From: Candidatus Omnitrophota bacterium
GTDB taxonomy: Bacteria; Omnitrophota; Gorgyraeia; JAHIPI01
DNA: 51,283 bases
Assembly (NCBI GenBank): GCA_018894435.1
Contig: JAHIPI010000069.1
Location: 1-51,283, forward strand
Direction of reading: 5' to 3'
This document shows, piece by piece, positions 1 through 6,600 of the stretch (position 1 is the first letter of the stretch; the number at the start of each line of letters is the position of its first letter). The notes below the pieces were generated by a model. That model did not search any database. It was not told the origin of the DNA and was given only the letters and a program-made list of their open reading frames with translations. The position numbers were made by a program, and so were the translations under genes.

Positions 1-41
1 AGAAAATAAAAATCCGGCGCCGGTATTTTGTCCTGCGATAT

Positions 42-103
42 CCCGAAAAATTTTAAAATAATTTGAAAGAAAATCACCCTCTCATACGTATATATAAGTA
101 AAG
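42..103. repeat. Direct repeat copy 1, upstream of rhuM-fic
   Basis: An AT-rich stretch that recurs at 1175-1235 with about 58 of 62 positions identical (three substitutions and one 1-base indel). It includes TTGAAA (63-68) and the TACGTATATATA region (85-96), which may be a promoter, though the spacing is not ideal. Each copy ends just before the ribosome binding site of a different gene, so the repeat probably carries a shared promoter or regulator site. Confidence 0.8.
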
Positions 104-118
104 AGGTATACGTATGAG
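81..118. promoter_or_regulatory. 11-bp inverted repeat spanning RBS and start codon
   Basis: CTCATACGTAT at 81-91 is perfectly inverted as ATACGTATGAG at 108-118. The right arm contains the ATG start at 114, and the loop holds the AGAGG ribosome binding site (102-106). It could be an operator for the downstream RhuM-Fic protein or an RNA hairpin that presents or hides the start codon. The second copy of the upstream repeat (1175-1235) keeps the left arm but not the right, so the dyad is specific to this gene. Confidence 0.6.
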
Positions 119-1118
119 ACATAATGGCGAAGTATCGCCTAAGGGCGAAATAGTACTTTATCAAAATAAGGATAACAAGATTCAGCTGGAGGTAAAATTA
201 GAGCAAGAGACAGTATGGCTTAGCCAAAGGCAGATTGCCGCACTTTTTAAGACAGACCGCACAGTAATTACTAAGCACTTACGTAACATATTCAAAAGTA
301 AAGAGTTATGTAAAAATTCAGTATGTGCAAAAATTGCACATACTGCCTCAGATGGTAAAACCTATCAAAGCATATTCTATAATTTAGACGCTGTAATTTC
401 CGTTGGCTACCGTGTCAATTCTACCCGCGCTACCCAGTTTCGCATCTGGGCAACAAGTGTCCTGAAAAGGCATCTCATAGAAGGTTATACCTTAAACGAG
501 AAGCGCCTGCGCGAGCAAGAAAATAAACTACGTGCTCTGCAAAAGGCGATAAAACTTATTGGCAGCATCAAAGATAAGAAGCAGCTTGAATACAAGGAAG
601 CTCTGGGGCTTATTGAGGTTATAAATGACTATAGCTATGCCCTTAGCCTTCTGGACGACTACGATAATAAGAAGCTCAAAATATCGCAGATATCAAAAGA
701 AGAAAAATTCAAGCTTACTTATGATGCCGCCGTTGAAGCCGTATATCAGATCAGAAACAGATTAGGGTATTCCGATCTTTTCGGCAGAGAAAAAGATCAG
801 TCCTTCAAAAGTTCATTAGCAGCGATCTATCAAACTTTCGGCAGCAAAGATCTATACCCGAGCGTAGAGGAAAAGGCGGCTAATTTATTGTATTTTATTA
901 TTAAGAATCACTCTTTCATAGACGGCAACAAGCGTATTGCGGCATCGATGTTCCTGTGGTTTTTGGAGAAAAACTCTATTCTTTACAAAGAAGATGGCTC
1001 CAAACGCATAGCCGACAATGCATTGGTGGCACTTACGCTGATGATTGCCGAAAGTGCCCCTATTGACAGGGAAATAATACTTACACTGGTGGTAAATCTT
1101 ATTAATAGAAATAATTAA
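114..1118 (+). CDS. RhuM-Fic/Doc fusion protein
   Basis: This 334-residue protein joins a RhuM-type N-terminal domain (about 20-125, with VWLSQRQIAALF and a helix-turn-helix-like stretch) to a C-terminal Fic/Doc domain. The Fic motif is HSFIDGNKR at 266-274, with catalytic His266. The lysine in GNKR is typical of Doc-type enzymes, which are known to phosphorylate EF-Tu, whereas canonical Fic AMPylases have GNGR. A charged, coiled-coil-like linker lies around 126-200. RhuM-Fic fusions are a known family of toxin-like or virulence-associated proteins with uncertain targets. AGAGG precedes ATG 114. No separate small antitoxin is adjacent, so the RhuM part may regulate the Fic part (inference). 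The gene sits between two direct repeats. Confidence 0.85.
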   Translation: MRHNGEVSPKGEIVLYQNKDNKIQLEVKLEQETVWLSQRQIAALFKTDRTVITKHLRNIFKSKELCKNSVCAKIAHTASDGKTYQSIFYNLDAVISVGYRVNSTRATQFRIWATSVLKRHLIEGYTLNEKRLREQENKLRALQKAIKLIGSIKDKKQLEYKEALGLIEVINDYSYALSLLDDYDNKKLKISQISKEEKFKLTYDAAVEAVYQIRNRLGYSDLFGREKDQSFKSSLAAIYQTFGSKDLYPSVEEKAANLLYFIIKNHSFIDGNKRIAASMFLWFLEKNSILYKEDGSKRIADNALVALTLMIAESAPIDREIILTLVVNLINRNN

Positions 1119-1174
1119 GGTTCTATTTAACCTCCCGCCTCGCCAAGCTCGCCCTGATGGCCAGCAAGTAACTT

Positions 1175-1235
1175 CCCCAAAAATTTTAAAATAATTTGAA
1201 AGAAAATAGCCCTCTCATACGTATATATAGTAAAG
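1175..1235. repeat. Direct repeat copy 2, upstream of a small unknown gene
   Basis: Second copy of the 42-103 element. It ends 12 bases before the ATG at 1248. The two copies bracket rhuM-fic, so homologous recombination between them would remove that gene and place its promoter region in front of the 1248 gene. Confidence 0.8.
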
Positions 1236-1247
1236 GGGGGGTGTGGT

Positions 1248-1613
1248 ATGACAGAGAGGGATTTCTGGGTGTTTTTGAACGGTAAATTAGTGCAGGGAAA
1301 GGTAGAACAGATGTCAGCAGTCATGTATAGCGATGACCCGCAGGTCAGAGAGGCAGGCAAATATATCGGAGCGCATTCTTTTTTGCCCAAAAAGTATGAT
1401 AGGATCTCAACAAAAGAGATAACTGATATGGGCAGGCTTCTTCTGGGCGGGATGGCCTCGGTTTCGACAAAAGAGGCCATAATGGTACTTTTGGCGCACA
1501 TTCCATCCAAAGAGGCGCTAAATATCTTAAAAATGTATAACGGGTTACCGGATGCAGAATTGAAGTTTTTTGCCCACATGGCACTGGACGAGTGCGAAAT
1601 GTGGAATGAATAA
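1248..1613 (+). CDS. Hypothetical protein, HEAT-like helical C-terminus
   Basis: A 121-residue protein of unrecognised family. It has no signal peptide or membrane segment. The C-terminal half (about 75-118) has the alternating pattern of a HEAT-type helical pair, with EALNILKMYN followed by AELKFFAHMALDE. That pattern suggests a small helical scaffold or binding protein, but no function can be assigned. A G-rich stretch (1235-1241) precedes the ATG and could serve as a ribosome binding site. It shares its upstream region with the RhuM-Fic gene, so the two may be co-regulated. A longer frame on the opposite strand (1127-1636) has an unnatural composition and no ribosome binding site, and I treat it as a shadow. 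Confidence 0.55.
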   Translation: MTERDFWVFLNGKLVQGKVEQMSAVMYSDDPQVREAGKYIGAHSFLPKKYDRISTKEITDMGRLLLGGMASVSTKEAIMVLLAHIPSKEALNILKMYNGLPDAELKFFAHMALDECEMWNE

Positions 1614-1619
1614 TAGATC

Positions 1620-1670
1620 TTGACATTGTAACCCAAACGTATTACAATTGTAATATGAAAGGGTTACAAT
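1620..1670 (+). promoter_or_regulatory. Sigma70 promoter overlaid by tandem TTGTAA-N10-TTACAA operators
   Basis: TTGACA (1620-1625) and TACAAT (1643-1648) are separated by 17 bases. Four half-sites lie on top: TTGTAA 1626-1631, TTACAA 1642-1647, TTGTAA 1648-1653 and TTACAA 1664-1669. They form two inverted-repeat operators with identical 10-base spacers and a 22-bp centre-to-centre distance (two helical turns). The centre (1641-1654) is itself a perfect 14-bp palindrome. The second operator ends immediately before ATG 1671. This layout predicts tight autorepression, most simply by the wHTH domain of the first gene product. Confidence 0.85.
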
Positions 1671-2240
1671 ATGGATATATCAAGAATATTTAAATCAAAA
1701 ACACGAAAGGAACTTTTTAAGCTCTATTTCACCAACCCTGAAAACGAATATTACCTAAGAGAGCTGGAACGCCTTCTTGATATTCCGGTGAGCATGATAA
1801 GAAAAGAGCTTATTCGTCTTGAAGAGGAAAGCATTTTTACTTCTCATAAACGCGGCAATCTCACGTATTTTCGGCTAAATAAGTCGTATCCTTTATTTGG
1901 AGAACTTAAAAGCATTGTATTTAAAACCGTAGGCGCAGAGGGTCGGCTAAGACAAATTGTAAAAGAGCTTCAAGGAATAAAGACCGCTTTTATTTACGGA
2001 TCTTTTGCCAAAAACGAAGAGAAAGCAGGCAGTGATATTGATCTGGTTATCATAGGTGATGCCGATGATGATAGCTTGTTAGTGAAAATAAGAAAAGCAG
2101 AGGAAAACCTTAAACGAGAGATCAACTATACTGCATATAGCGCAAAAGAATTTGAGAAAGAACGCAAAAAACAAGGCGGGTTTCTCGATCTGGTGCTGAA
2201 AGATAAGATTGTGATGTTAAAGGGAAATATAAATGCTTGA
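1671..2240 (+). CDS. wHTH-nucleotidyltransferase (MNT-type antitoxin)
   Basis: This 189-residue protein has a winged helix-turn-helix at about 5-70 and a minimal nucleotidyltransferase domain at about 95-185. The signature GSFAKNEEKAGSDIDL (110-125) holds the two metal-binding aspartates D122 and D124. In type VII-like toxin-antitoxin pairs, MNT proteins inactivate the partner HEPN RNase by adding nucleotides, and this protein overlaps a HEPN gene by 8 bases. The N-terminal DNA-binding domain makes it the likely repressor of its own operon through the tandem operators at 1626-1669. The antitoxin role is inferred from family and context. Confidence 0.8.
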   Translation: MDISRIFKSKTRKELFKLYFTNPENEYYLRELERLLDIPVSMIRKELIRLEEESIFTSHKRGNLTYFRLNKSYPLFGELKSIVFKTVGAEGRLRQIVKELQGIKTAFIYGSFAKNEEKAGSDIDLVIIGDADDDSLLVKIRKAEENLKREINYTAYSAKEFEKERKKQGGFLDLVLKDKIVMLKGNINA

Positions 2241-2700
2241 TAAAATGATAAGCCGACTTCAGAAAGAAGGCAGGATACGCAAGCAAAAAGCAGGTATCGT
2301 GCAAATAGAGGCGCTTTTAAAAGAAGCCGCATTAGACATGAAAGAAGCAAAGAAAGTATCGCATCTTGCCGAACGTGCAACATATTTATTGGCGTATATG
2401 GCTATGCTAAAGGCCGGTAGAGCGCTTTTGCTTTTAAAAGGATATGTTCCCGACGACGGCGCGCAGCATAAAACAGTGGTGGATATGACAAGCGCAATAT
2501 TAGGACATAAATACAAGACCATATCTAACCATTTTGAAATGATGCGCAGAAAGCGAAATGAGATGACATATGAAGCCGGTGCATTGCTTACAAGATCGGA
2601 AGCATTAAAAGCGTTTGACGACGCTGTTATTTTGATACAGAAGATCTTAGAAGAAGCAAAATTGCAGAACCCTCAAATGGAATTTAAATTCGATTTTTAA
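2233..2700 (+). CDS. HEPN domain protein (putative RNase toxin)
   Basis: A 155-residue all-helical protein that starts inside the 3' end of the nucleotidyltransferase gene, implying translational coupling. The conserved HEPN stretch is RRKRNEMTYE at 105-114. It has the R-x-R-N-x3-Y form rather than the R-x4-H-x-Y of classical HepT toxins, so ribonuclease activity is plausible but not assured. The preceding helices (45-70, with Tyr and Arg positions) fit the HEPN four-helix core. With the upstream MNT protein it forms a two-gene toxin-antitoxin-like unit. Confidence 0.7.
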   Translation: MLDKMISRLQKEGRIRKQKAGIVQIEALLKEAALDMKEAKKVSHLAERATYLLAYMAMLKAGRALLLLKGYVPDDGAQHKTVVDMTSAILGHKYKTISNHFEMMRRKRNEMTYEAGALLTRSEALKAFDDAVILIQKILEEAKLQNPQMEFKFDF

Positions 2701-2719
2701 GGTCGCAAATTGCGACCTT
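2699..2719 (+). terminator. Inverted repeat after the HEPN gene
   Basis: AAGGTCGCAA and TTGCGACCTT form a near-perfect dyad that begins with the HEPN stop codon. No T-tract follows, so it is at best a weak or factor-assisted terminator. Confidence 0.45.
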
Positions 2720-2741
2720 AACCTCCCGCCCCACAATCCCC

Positions 2742-2770
2742 TTGCCTTCCCTTTCCGCCGATGCTATAAT
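2742..2770 (+). promoter_or_regulatory. Sigma70 promoter with extended -10
   Basis: TTGCCT (2742-2747), a 17-base spacer and TATAAT (2765-2770), with TG one base upstream of the -10 box (extended -10). It drives the exonuclease gene at 2801 and probably the genes behind it. The same TTGCCT-N17-TATAAT layout with TGC before the -10 recurs at 30841-30869. Confidence 0.75.
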
Positions 2771-2800
2771 GAATATCGCTAAAATCGGAGAAGCGTACAC

Positions 2801-3460
2801 ATGATCGCCAGTCATCAGTTTCGCATACCTGCCCACACTTTACAGAAACATTCTATATCAAAAAACGAGATAAGCGCTCTGCCTCTCAAACATTATACCG
2901 GCTATATCCACGTGATAGATTCGGACACGAAAATGAAGGCGGCCGTGCGGTCTCTCGACAGAGAAAGGGTCCTGGGTTTCGATACGGAAACGCGGCCCGC
3001 TTTCAAGAAGGGCGAATCCTATCATCCGTCCATCCTTCAGCTTGCCGCCAGCGACGGGATATACATATTCCAGATAGGGCGTATTAATTCTCATAAAGTG
3101 CTTGCCGATATTTTGGCCGATAAGAATGTGCTGAAAACGGGCATTGCAGTCTCGGATGATATAAGAAAACTGAACGATGTATTTCCCTTTGAGCCCTCGG
3201 GTTTCATCGACCTGGCAGGCATGGCGGCCAAGGCCGGAATAAAGAACGCGGGCATACGCGGCCTAGCGGCGCTCTTATTCGGTTTTAGGATATCCAAACA
3301 GACGCAGTGCTCCCGCTGGGACGCGCCGGCGCTTACGCCCGCGCAGATAGTTTACGCGGCTACCGACGCGTGGGTGTGCAGGGAGATATATTTCGCGCTG
3401 CTAGGCATACTAAGAAAGGATGGAGGTAAAAATGGAAGAGAAACAGATAGGAACCGTTGA
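2801..3460 (+). CDS. DEDDy-type 3'-5' exonuclease (RNase D/WRN-like)
   Basis: A 219-residue protein with a single DEDD exonuclease domain (about 40-205). Exo I is FDTET with D61 and E63, the Exo II acidic residue is D119 or D120 in AVSDDIRKL, and Exo III is YAATD with Y185 and D189. Proteins of this type trim single-stranded DNA or structured RNA from the 3' end with two metal ions. It lacks the HRDC domains of full RNase D, so the substrate is uncertain. GGAG at 2787-2790 precedes ATG 2801, and a promoter lies at 2742-2770. The 3' end overlaps the next gene. Confidence 0.8.
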   Translation: MIASHQFRIPAHTLQKHSISKNEISALPLKHYTGYIHVIDSDTKMKAAVRSLDRERVLGFDTETRPAFKKGESYHPSILQLAASDGIYIFQIGRINSHKVLADILADKNVLKTGIAVSDDIRKLNDVFPFEPSGFIDLAGMAAKAGIKNAGIRGLAALLFGFRISKQTQCSRWDAPALTPAQIVYAATDAWVCREIYFALLGILRKDGGKNGRETDRNR

Positions 3461-3680
3461 CCATTTTTTTGGCAATATCAGCGTGGGCATGATCAAGCTG
3501 ACCGATACGCTGAAGGTGGGCGATAAGATACGCATAAAAGGCAGCACATCCGATCTTGTGCAGGATGTAGATTCTATGCAAATCGACCGCGTCCCAGCCC
3601 AGGAAGCAAAGGCGGGCGACCTTGTCAGCATAAAAGTTGCCCAAAAGGTCCGCAAGGACGATGCCGTCTATAAACTCTAA
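3432..3680 (+). CDS. Small EF-Tu domain-2-like beta-barrel protein
   Basis: An 82-residue protein consisting of one translation-factor domain-2-like beta barrel. It shows the pattern IGTVDHFFGNISVGMIKL, then LKVGDKIRIKG, then the AKAGDLVSIKV ridge seen in EF-Tu, IF2 and LepA second domains. There is no GTPase domain. I chose ATG 3432 over ATG 3420 because GGAGG (3422-3426) is correctly spaced for it. It overlaps the exonuclease end by 29 bases. Stand-alone domains like this are annotated as elongation-factor-like proteins with no proven role. Confidence 0.7.
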   Translation: MEEKQIGTVDHFFGNISVGMIKLTDTLKVGDKIRIKGSTSDLVQDVDSMQIDRVPAQEAKAGDLVSIKVAQKVRKDDAVYKL

Positions 3681-3694
3681 ATAACTTGCAGCTT

Positions 3695-4135
3695 ATGAAG
3701 ATAATAACAAAATCCATAAAAATCTCCACGAAGGGCGATCCGGACCTTATCGACATAACGGCCAAGGTGTCCGGTATTCTGGATTTGGCTAATATGAAAG
3801 AAGGCAGCGCCACGATATTTGTGGTGGGCTCGACCGCAGCTATAACCACTTTTGAATATGAACCCGGCCTGGTAAAAGATATTAAGGAATTGTTTGAAAA
3901 GATGATCCCGCGCTCCAGGCACTATAATCATGACGAGACATGGGGAGATGCGAACGGCTTCAGCCATTTACGGGCGTCCCTTCAGGGTCCGTCGCTCGTT
4001 GTGCCTTTTTGTGAAGGAAAACTTGTTCTGGGCACATGGCAGCAGATCGTTCTGGCCGAGTTCGATAACAGGCCCCGGCAGAGAGAGGTGATAGTTCAAC
4101 TGATAGGAGAAGAATTATGTTCAGAGAAAAAATAA
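3695..4135 (+). CDS. yjbQ: YjbQ family protein (UPF0047)
   Basis: A 146-residue protein of the YjbQ/UPF0047 family. It has the characteristic HYNHDETWGDANGFSHLRASL segment (broken here as HYNHDETW, then GDANGFSHL), LGTWQQIVLAEFD and the C-terminal VIVQLIGE. Some members show weak thiamine-phosphate synthase activity, but the physiological role is unsettled. ATG 3695 is preferred to an upstream TTG. The gene overlaps the next one by 19 bases, which marks a tight operon. Confidence 0.85.
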   Translation: MKIITKSIKISTKGDPDLIDITAKVSGILDLANMKEGSATIFVVGSTAAITTFEYEPGLVKDIKELFEKMIPRSRHYNHDETWGDANGFSHLRASLQGPSLVVPFCEGKLVLGTWQQIVLAEFDNRPRQREVIVQLIGEELCSEKK

Positions 4136-5061
4136 AGGTGCTCGACTGCACTGTCCGCGATGGCGGGCTTATTAATAACCACGCTTTTGACCACAGGTTC
4201 GTTAAAGAGGTTTACAAGGCGCTGTCCGCTGCCGGTGTCGACTATATGGAAATAGGTTATAAGAACTCGAAAAAGCTTTTTTCTCCAAAAGAATACGGGC
4301 TATGGAAGTTCTGCGATGATGAGGAAATAAACAAGATAAAGCATGAGGTAAAGTCGGACACAAAGATATCGGTGATGGTGGACATTGGCCGCGTTGATAT
4401 GGATGATGTCAAACCCGCTTCTGAAAGCCCCGTAGATATGGTGAGAGTGGCTTCATACGTAAAGGACATAGATAAGGCCATATACATGACTAACGAATTT
4501 GCCGACAGAGGATACGAGACCACGATAAATATCATGGCCATATCCCGCGCCCTGGAGAATGAGCTTACCGATGCCCTTCATCAGATAGAAAAGGAGTCGA
4601 AGGCGTCTGTCATATACATCGTCGACAGTTTCGGCGCGCTCTATCAGGAGACGATCGAATTTCTGGTAAAGAAGTTTAAGAGCATACTGAAGACAAAGGA
4701 GATCGGCATACACGCGCACAATAACCAGCAGCTGGGATTCGGCAATACTATAGAGGCCATTATCCATGACGCCAACTATGTTGACGCCACAGTATACGGC
4801 ATAGGAAGGGCGGCCGGCAACTGCCCGCTTGAGCTTCTGATAGGCTTTCTGAAAAATCCCAAATTTGATATTCGTCCCATACTCGAACTGATCTCAAAGG
4901 AATTTATCCCGCTGAACAAGCAGATAGAATGGGGCTATATAATACCTTACGCAATTACGGGTATGCTCGACGAGCACCCGCGCGTTGCCATGGAATTACG
5001 CAATAGCGCGAAAAAAGAGAACTACCGCGAATTCTACGAGAGCCTGACCACAAACATTTAA
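4117..5061 (+). CDS. HMGL-like (DRE-TIM) aldolase family protein
   Basis: A 314-residue TIM-barrel protein of the DRE-TIM metallolyase superfamily. The N-terminal signature LDCTVRDGG places D10, R14 and D15 as catalytic and metal-site residues. HAHNNQQLGFGNT gives the metal-binding H199 and H201. Relatives include 4-hydroxy-2-oxovalerate aldolase and HMG-CoA lyase, but the C-terminal communication domain of the former is absent, so the substrate cannot be named. It is followed 10 bases later by a KDPG-type aldolase, so the two may act in one carbon-acid pathway (inference). Confidence 0.75.
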   Translation: MFREKIKVLDCTVRDGGLINNHAFDHRFVKEVYKALSAAGVDYMEIGYKNSKKLFSPKEYGLWKFCDDEEINKIKHEVKSDTKISVMVDIGRVDMDDVKPASESPVDMVRVASYVKDIDKAIYMTNEFADRGYETTINIMAISRALENELTDALHQIEKESKASVIYIVDSFGALYQETIEFLVKKFKSILKTKEIGIHAHNNQQLGFGNTIEAIIHDANYVDATVYGIGRAAGNCPLELLIGFLKNPKFDIRPILELISKEFIPLNKQIEWGYIIPYAITGMLDEHPRVAMELRNSAKKENYREFYESLTTNI

Positions 5062-5071
5062 GGGGCGTATT

Positions 5072-5695
5072 ATGGATATGACACGTTTCAGGAAAAAACC
5101 CGTCATGGGCATACTGCGCGGCGTAAGCCGGGATGCACTGGAGCCCCTTATTGAAACAGTAATATCCGCAGGTCTCGAGACGCTCGAGATCACAATGAAT
5201 ACCGAGGGCGCAGCATCACTTATAAGTGATGCAGTAAGGACCGCAAAGGGCCGGCTTATGCTCGGCGCCGGTACGGTGCTTACTAAAGACGCCATGAATA
5301 AAGCGCTTGATGCGGGCGCCACATTTATAGTGATGCCTGTCCTCGTCCCTGAGGTCGTGGAGGCCTGTGTCAGGAAAAAAGTGCCGGTTTTTCCGGGTGC
5401 CTTTACGCCGCAGGAGATCTTTAACGCCTGGAAGGCGGGCGCTACCATGGTAAAACTTTTTCCCGCAAAGTTTCTCGGCCCGTCGTATATCAAAGAGATC
5501 AAAGGACCGTTTAATGAGATAGAATTGCTTGCCTGCGGCGGTATTACGCCTTTGACAATAAGGGAGTACTTGATCGCCGGCGCCTCGGCCGTCACGTTCG
5601 GCGCGAGTGTCTTTAAAAAGGAATGGCTGGAAAAAGGGGATTTTACGAGCATAGGTAAAGGTATAAAAGAACTCATTGAATATTATGCAAAATAA
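5072..5695 (+). CDS. eda: KDPG/KHG aldolase (Eda family)
   Basis: A 207-residue class I aldolase of the usual family length. It has the E39 region LETLEITMNTEG, LGAGTV at 64-69, PVFPGAFTPQE at 105-115 and the Schiff-base lysine K128 in MVKLFPAKFLGP. The family cleaves 2-keto-3-deoxy-6-phosphogluconate or 4-hydroxy-2-oxoglutarate to pyruvate and an aldehyde. No Edd dehydratase or KDG kinase is nearby, so an Entner-Doudoroff role is not shown. The start at 5072 follows a GGGG-rich stretch. The stop overlaps the start of the membrane protein gene. Confidence 0.85.
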   Translation: MDMTRFRKKPVMGILRGVSRDALEPLIETVISAGLETLEITMNTEGAASLISDAVRTAKGRLMLGAGTVLTKDAMNKALDAGATFIVMPVLVPEVVEACVRKKVPVFPGAFTPQEIFNAWKAGATMVKLFPAKFLGPSYIKEIKGPFNEIELLACGGITPLTIREYLIAGASAVTFGASVFKKEWLEKGDFTSIGKGIKELIEYYAK

Positions 5696-6101
5696 AAAAT
5701 GCATCGATTGTTCCGAATCTAAAAAATGCAGGGAAAGCAGCGTCGCGTGGGTATTTTTCATCATAGGATTGATAGCCACCATAGCTATACGCGCCGTTAC
5801 GGTTCTTATTCACATACACCCGGTTTATGGCCAGATCGCCTGGTATGCGGGGGTTTTGGGATTCTTCATATTTTTTGTGTATAAATTTAAAGTGGACCAC
5901 GCCAGATCCAGGCTTATTAAAGACAAAAGGCTAATAGATAAGCTTTCCAAGAACGGCGCAATAGAAAAAGAAGACCGCGAACTTATAGGTTCCGTTCTTT
6001 GTGCATTAAGTTCAAACAAGGACAGAATTAATTATTTCTTTATATTCGCTTCGTCGGCGCTCGCGCTCATTATCGCGGTGTATTTCGATTTTCTAAGGTA
6101 A
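5685..6101 (+). CDS. Small membrane protein with N-terminal cysteines
   Basis: A 138-residue protein starting at ATG 5685, inside the aldolase 3' end. The N-terminus carries a CxxC pair and a further Cys (CIDCSESKKC, residues 5-14), possibly a metal or redox site on the cytoplasmic side. Hydrophobic segments at about 20-43 and 50-65 and a third at the C-terminus (about 115-135) are likely membrane helices, with a charged loop between. I do not recognise the family. It ends the operon that begins at 2801. Confidence 0.6.
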   Translation: MQNKKCIDCSESKKCRESSVAWVFFIIGLIATIAIRAVTVLIHIHPVYGQIAWYAGVLGFFIFFVYKFKVDHARSRLIKDKRLIDKLSKNGAIEKEDRELIGSVLCALSSNKDRINYFFIFASSALALIIAVYFDFLR

Positions 6102-6120
6102 AAGCCTGAGAATATAGAAT

Positions 6121-6142
6121 GTGTCCCCAAGCGGTACATCCC
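6121..6142. repeat. Dispersed repeat containing GTGTCCCCAAGCGG
   Basis: A 22-base sequence beginning GTGTCCCCAAGCGG and ending TCCC. It recurs at 30912-30933 with 20 of 22 positions identical, and both copies lie in intergenic DNA just ahead of a gene. Such scattered intergenic elements resemble REP-type or transposase-associated repeats, but two copies in one window do not settle this. Confidence 0.55.
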
Positions 6143-6167
6143 AGAGTGCTCTCCGCATAACTTTTCC

Positions 6168-6196
6168 GGAACTTTTGCCCTCCTTTGGCTGTCTAA
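6168..6196 (+). promoter_or_regulatory. SigmaE/ECF-type promoter
   Basis: GGAACTT (6168-6174), then 16 bases, then GTCTAA (6191-6196). This closely matches the known RpoE-type consensus (GGAACTT, 16-17 bases, TCTRA). It lies 30 bases upstream of ATG 6227 and about 400 bases upstream of an ECF sigma gene, which makes it a likely target of that factor. Confidence 0.65.
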
Positions 6197-6226
6197 TATA
6201 GTGACAAAACCGAAAGGGGAGCTAAG

Positions 6227-6547
6227 ATGAAAAAAAGAGCCATTATCAAATCCCTGTGTATAATAGCGTCAGTCCTTTTAGTAACTACCTTATTCTATTC
6301 GGAGGCGTTTGCTCGGGGCGTTGCCCGGGGTGTTAACCGCCGCAGAGAAAACAGGGTGCAGGCCCGTCCGTACCGCCATGAATACGTCAAGATTTACGAG
6401 CCGGTATTTTTCGGCTTCAGGATCGGAGATGTCGTAGTAAACCTCCCGGTAGGGTATCAGAATGTTATAATCAATGGCAGGCCATACCATTATTACGACG
6501 GCATTTATTATGAAAAAAGCCCGCGCGGATATATCATCTTTCGGTAA
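6227..6547 (+). CDS. Small secreted protein, DUF6515-like
   Basis: A 106-residue protein with a clear signal peptide (MKKRAIIK, a hydrophobic core, cleavage near SEAFA). A basic segment follows, then a beta-rich C-terminus with VGYQNVIINGRPYHYYDGIYYE and a final GYIIF. This tyrosine-rich NGRPYxYYDGIYY pattern is typical of DUF6515-type secreted proteins of unknown function. The ECF-type promoter directly upstream suggests induction under envelope stress. GGGGAG at 6217-6222 is the ribosome binding site. Confidence 0.65.
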   Translation: MKKRAIIKSLCIIASVLLVTTLFYSEAFARGVARGVNRRRENRVQARPYRHEYVKIYEPVFFGFRIGDVVVNLPVGYQNVIINGRPYHYYDGIYYEKSPRGYIIFR

Positions 6548-6566
6548 TGCGGCAGATAAGATTAGG

Positions 6567-6594
6567 TTGATAAACTACAGAGCCGCGATATAAT
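6567..6594 (+). promoter_or_regulatory. Sigma70 promoter touching the ECF sigma start codon
   Basis: TTGATA (6567-6572), 16 bases, TATAAT (6589-6594). The expected transcription start is at or next to ATG 6601, so a transcript from here would be leaderless or would have to use the internal ATG 6619. Confidence 0.6.
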
Positions 6595-6600
6595 AAGGAT

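Noticed and set aside
1127-1636. 169-codon frame on the minus strand opposite the 1248 gene
   Set aside because: It has no ribosome binding site, a Ser/Phe/Cys-rich composition typical of antisense shadows, and overlaps a better supported + strand gene and the direct repeat.
4996-5676. 226-codon frame on the minus strand opposite the KDPG aldolase
   Set aside because: The + strand encodes a complete aldolase with catalytic residues, and the antisense frame shows no motif.
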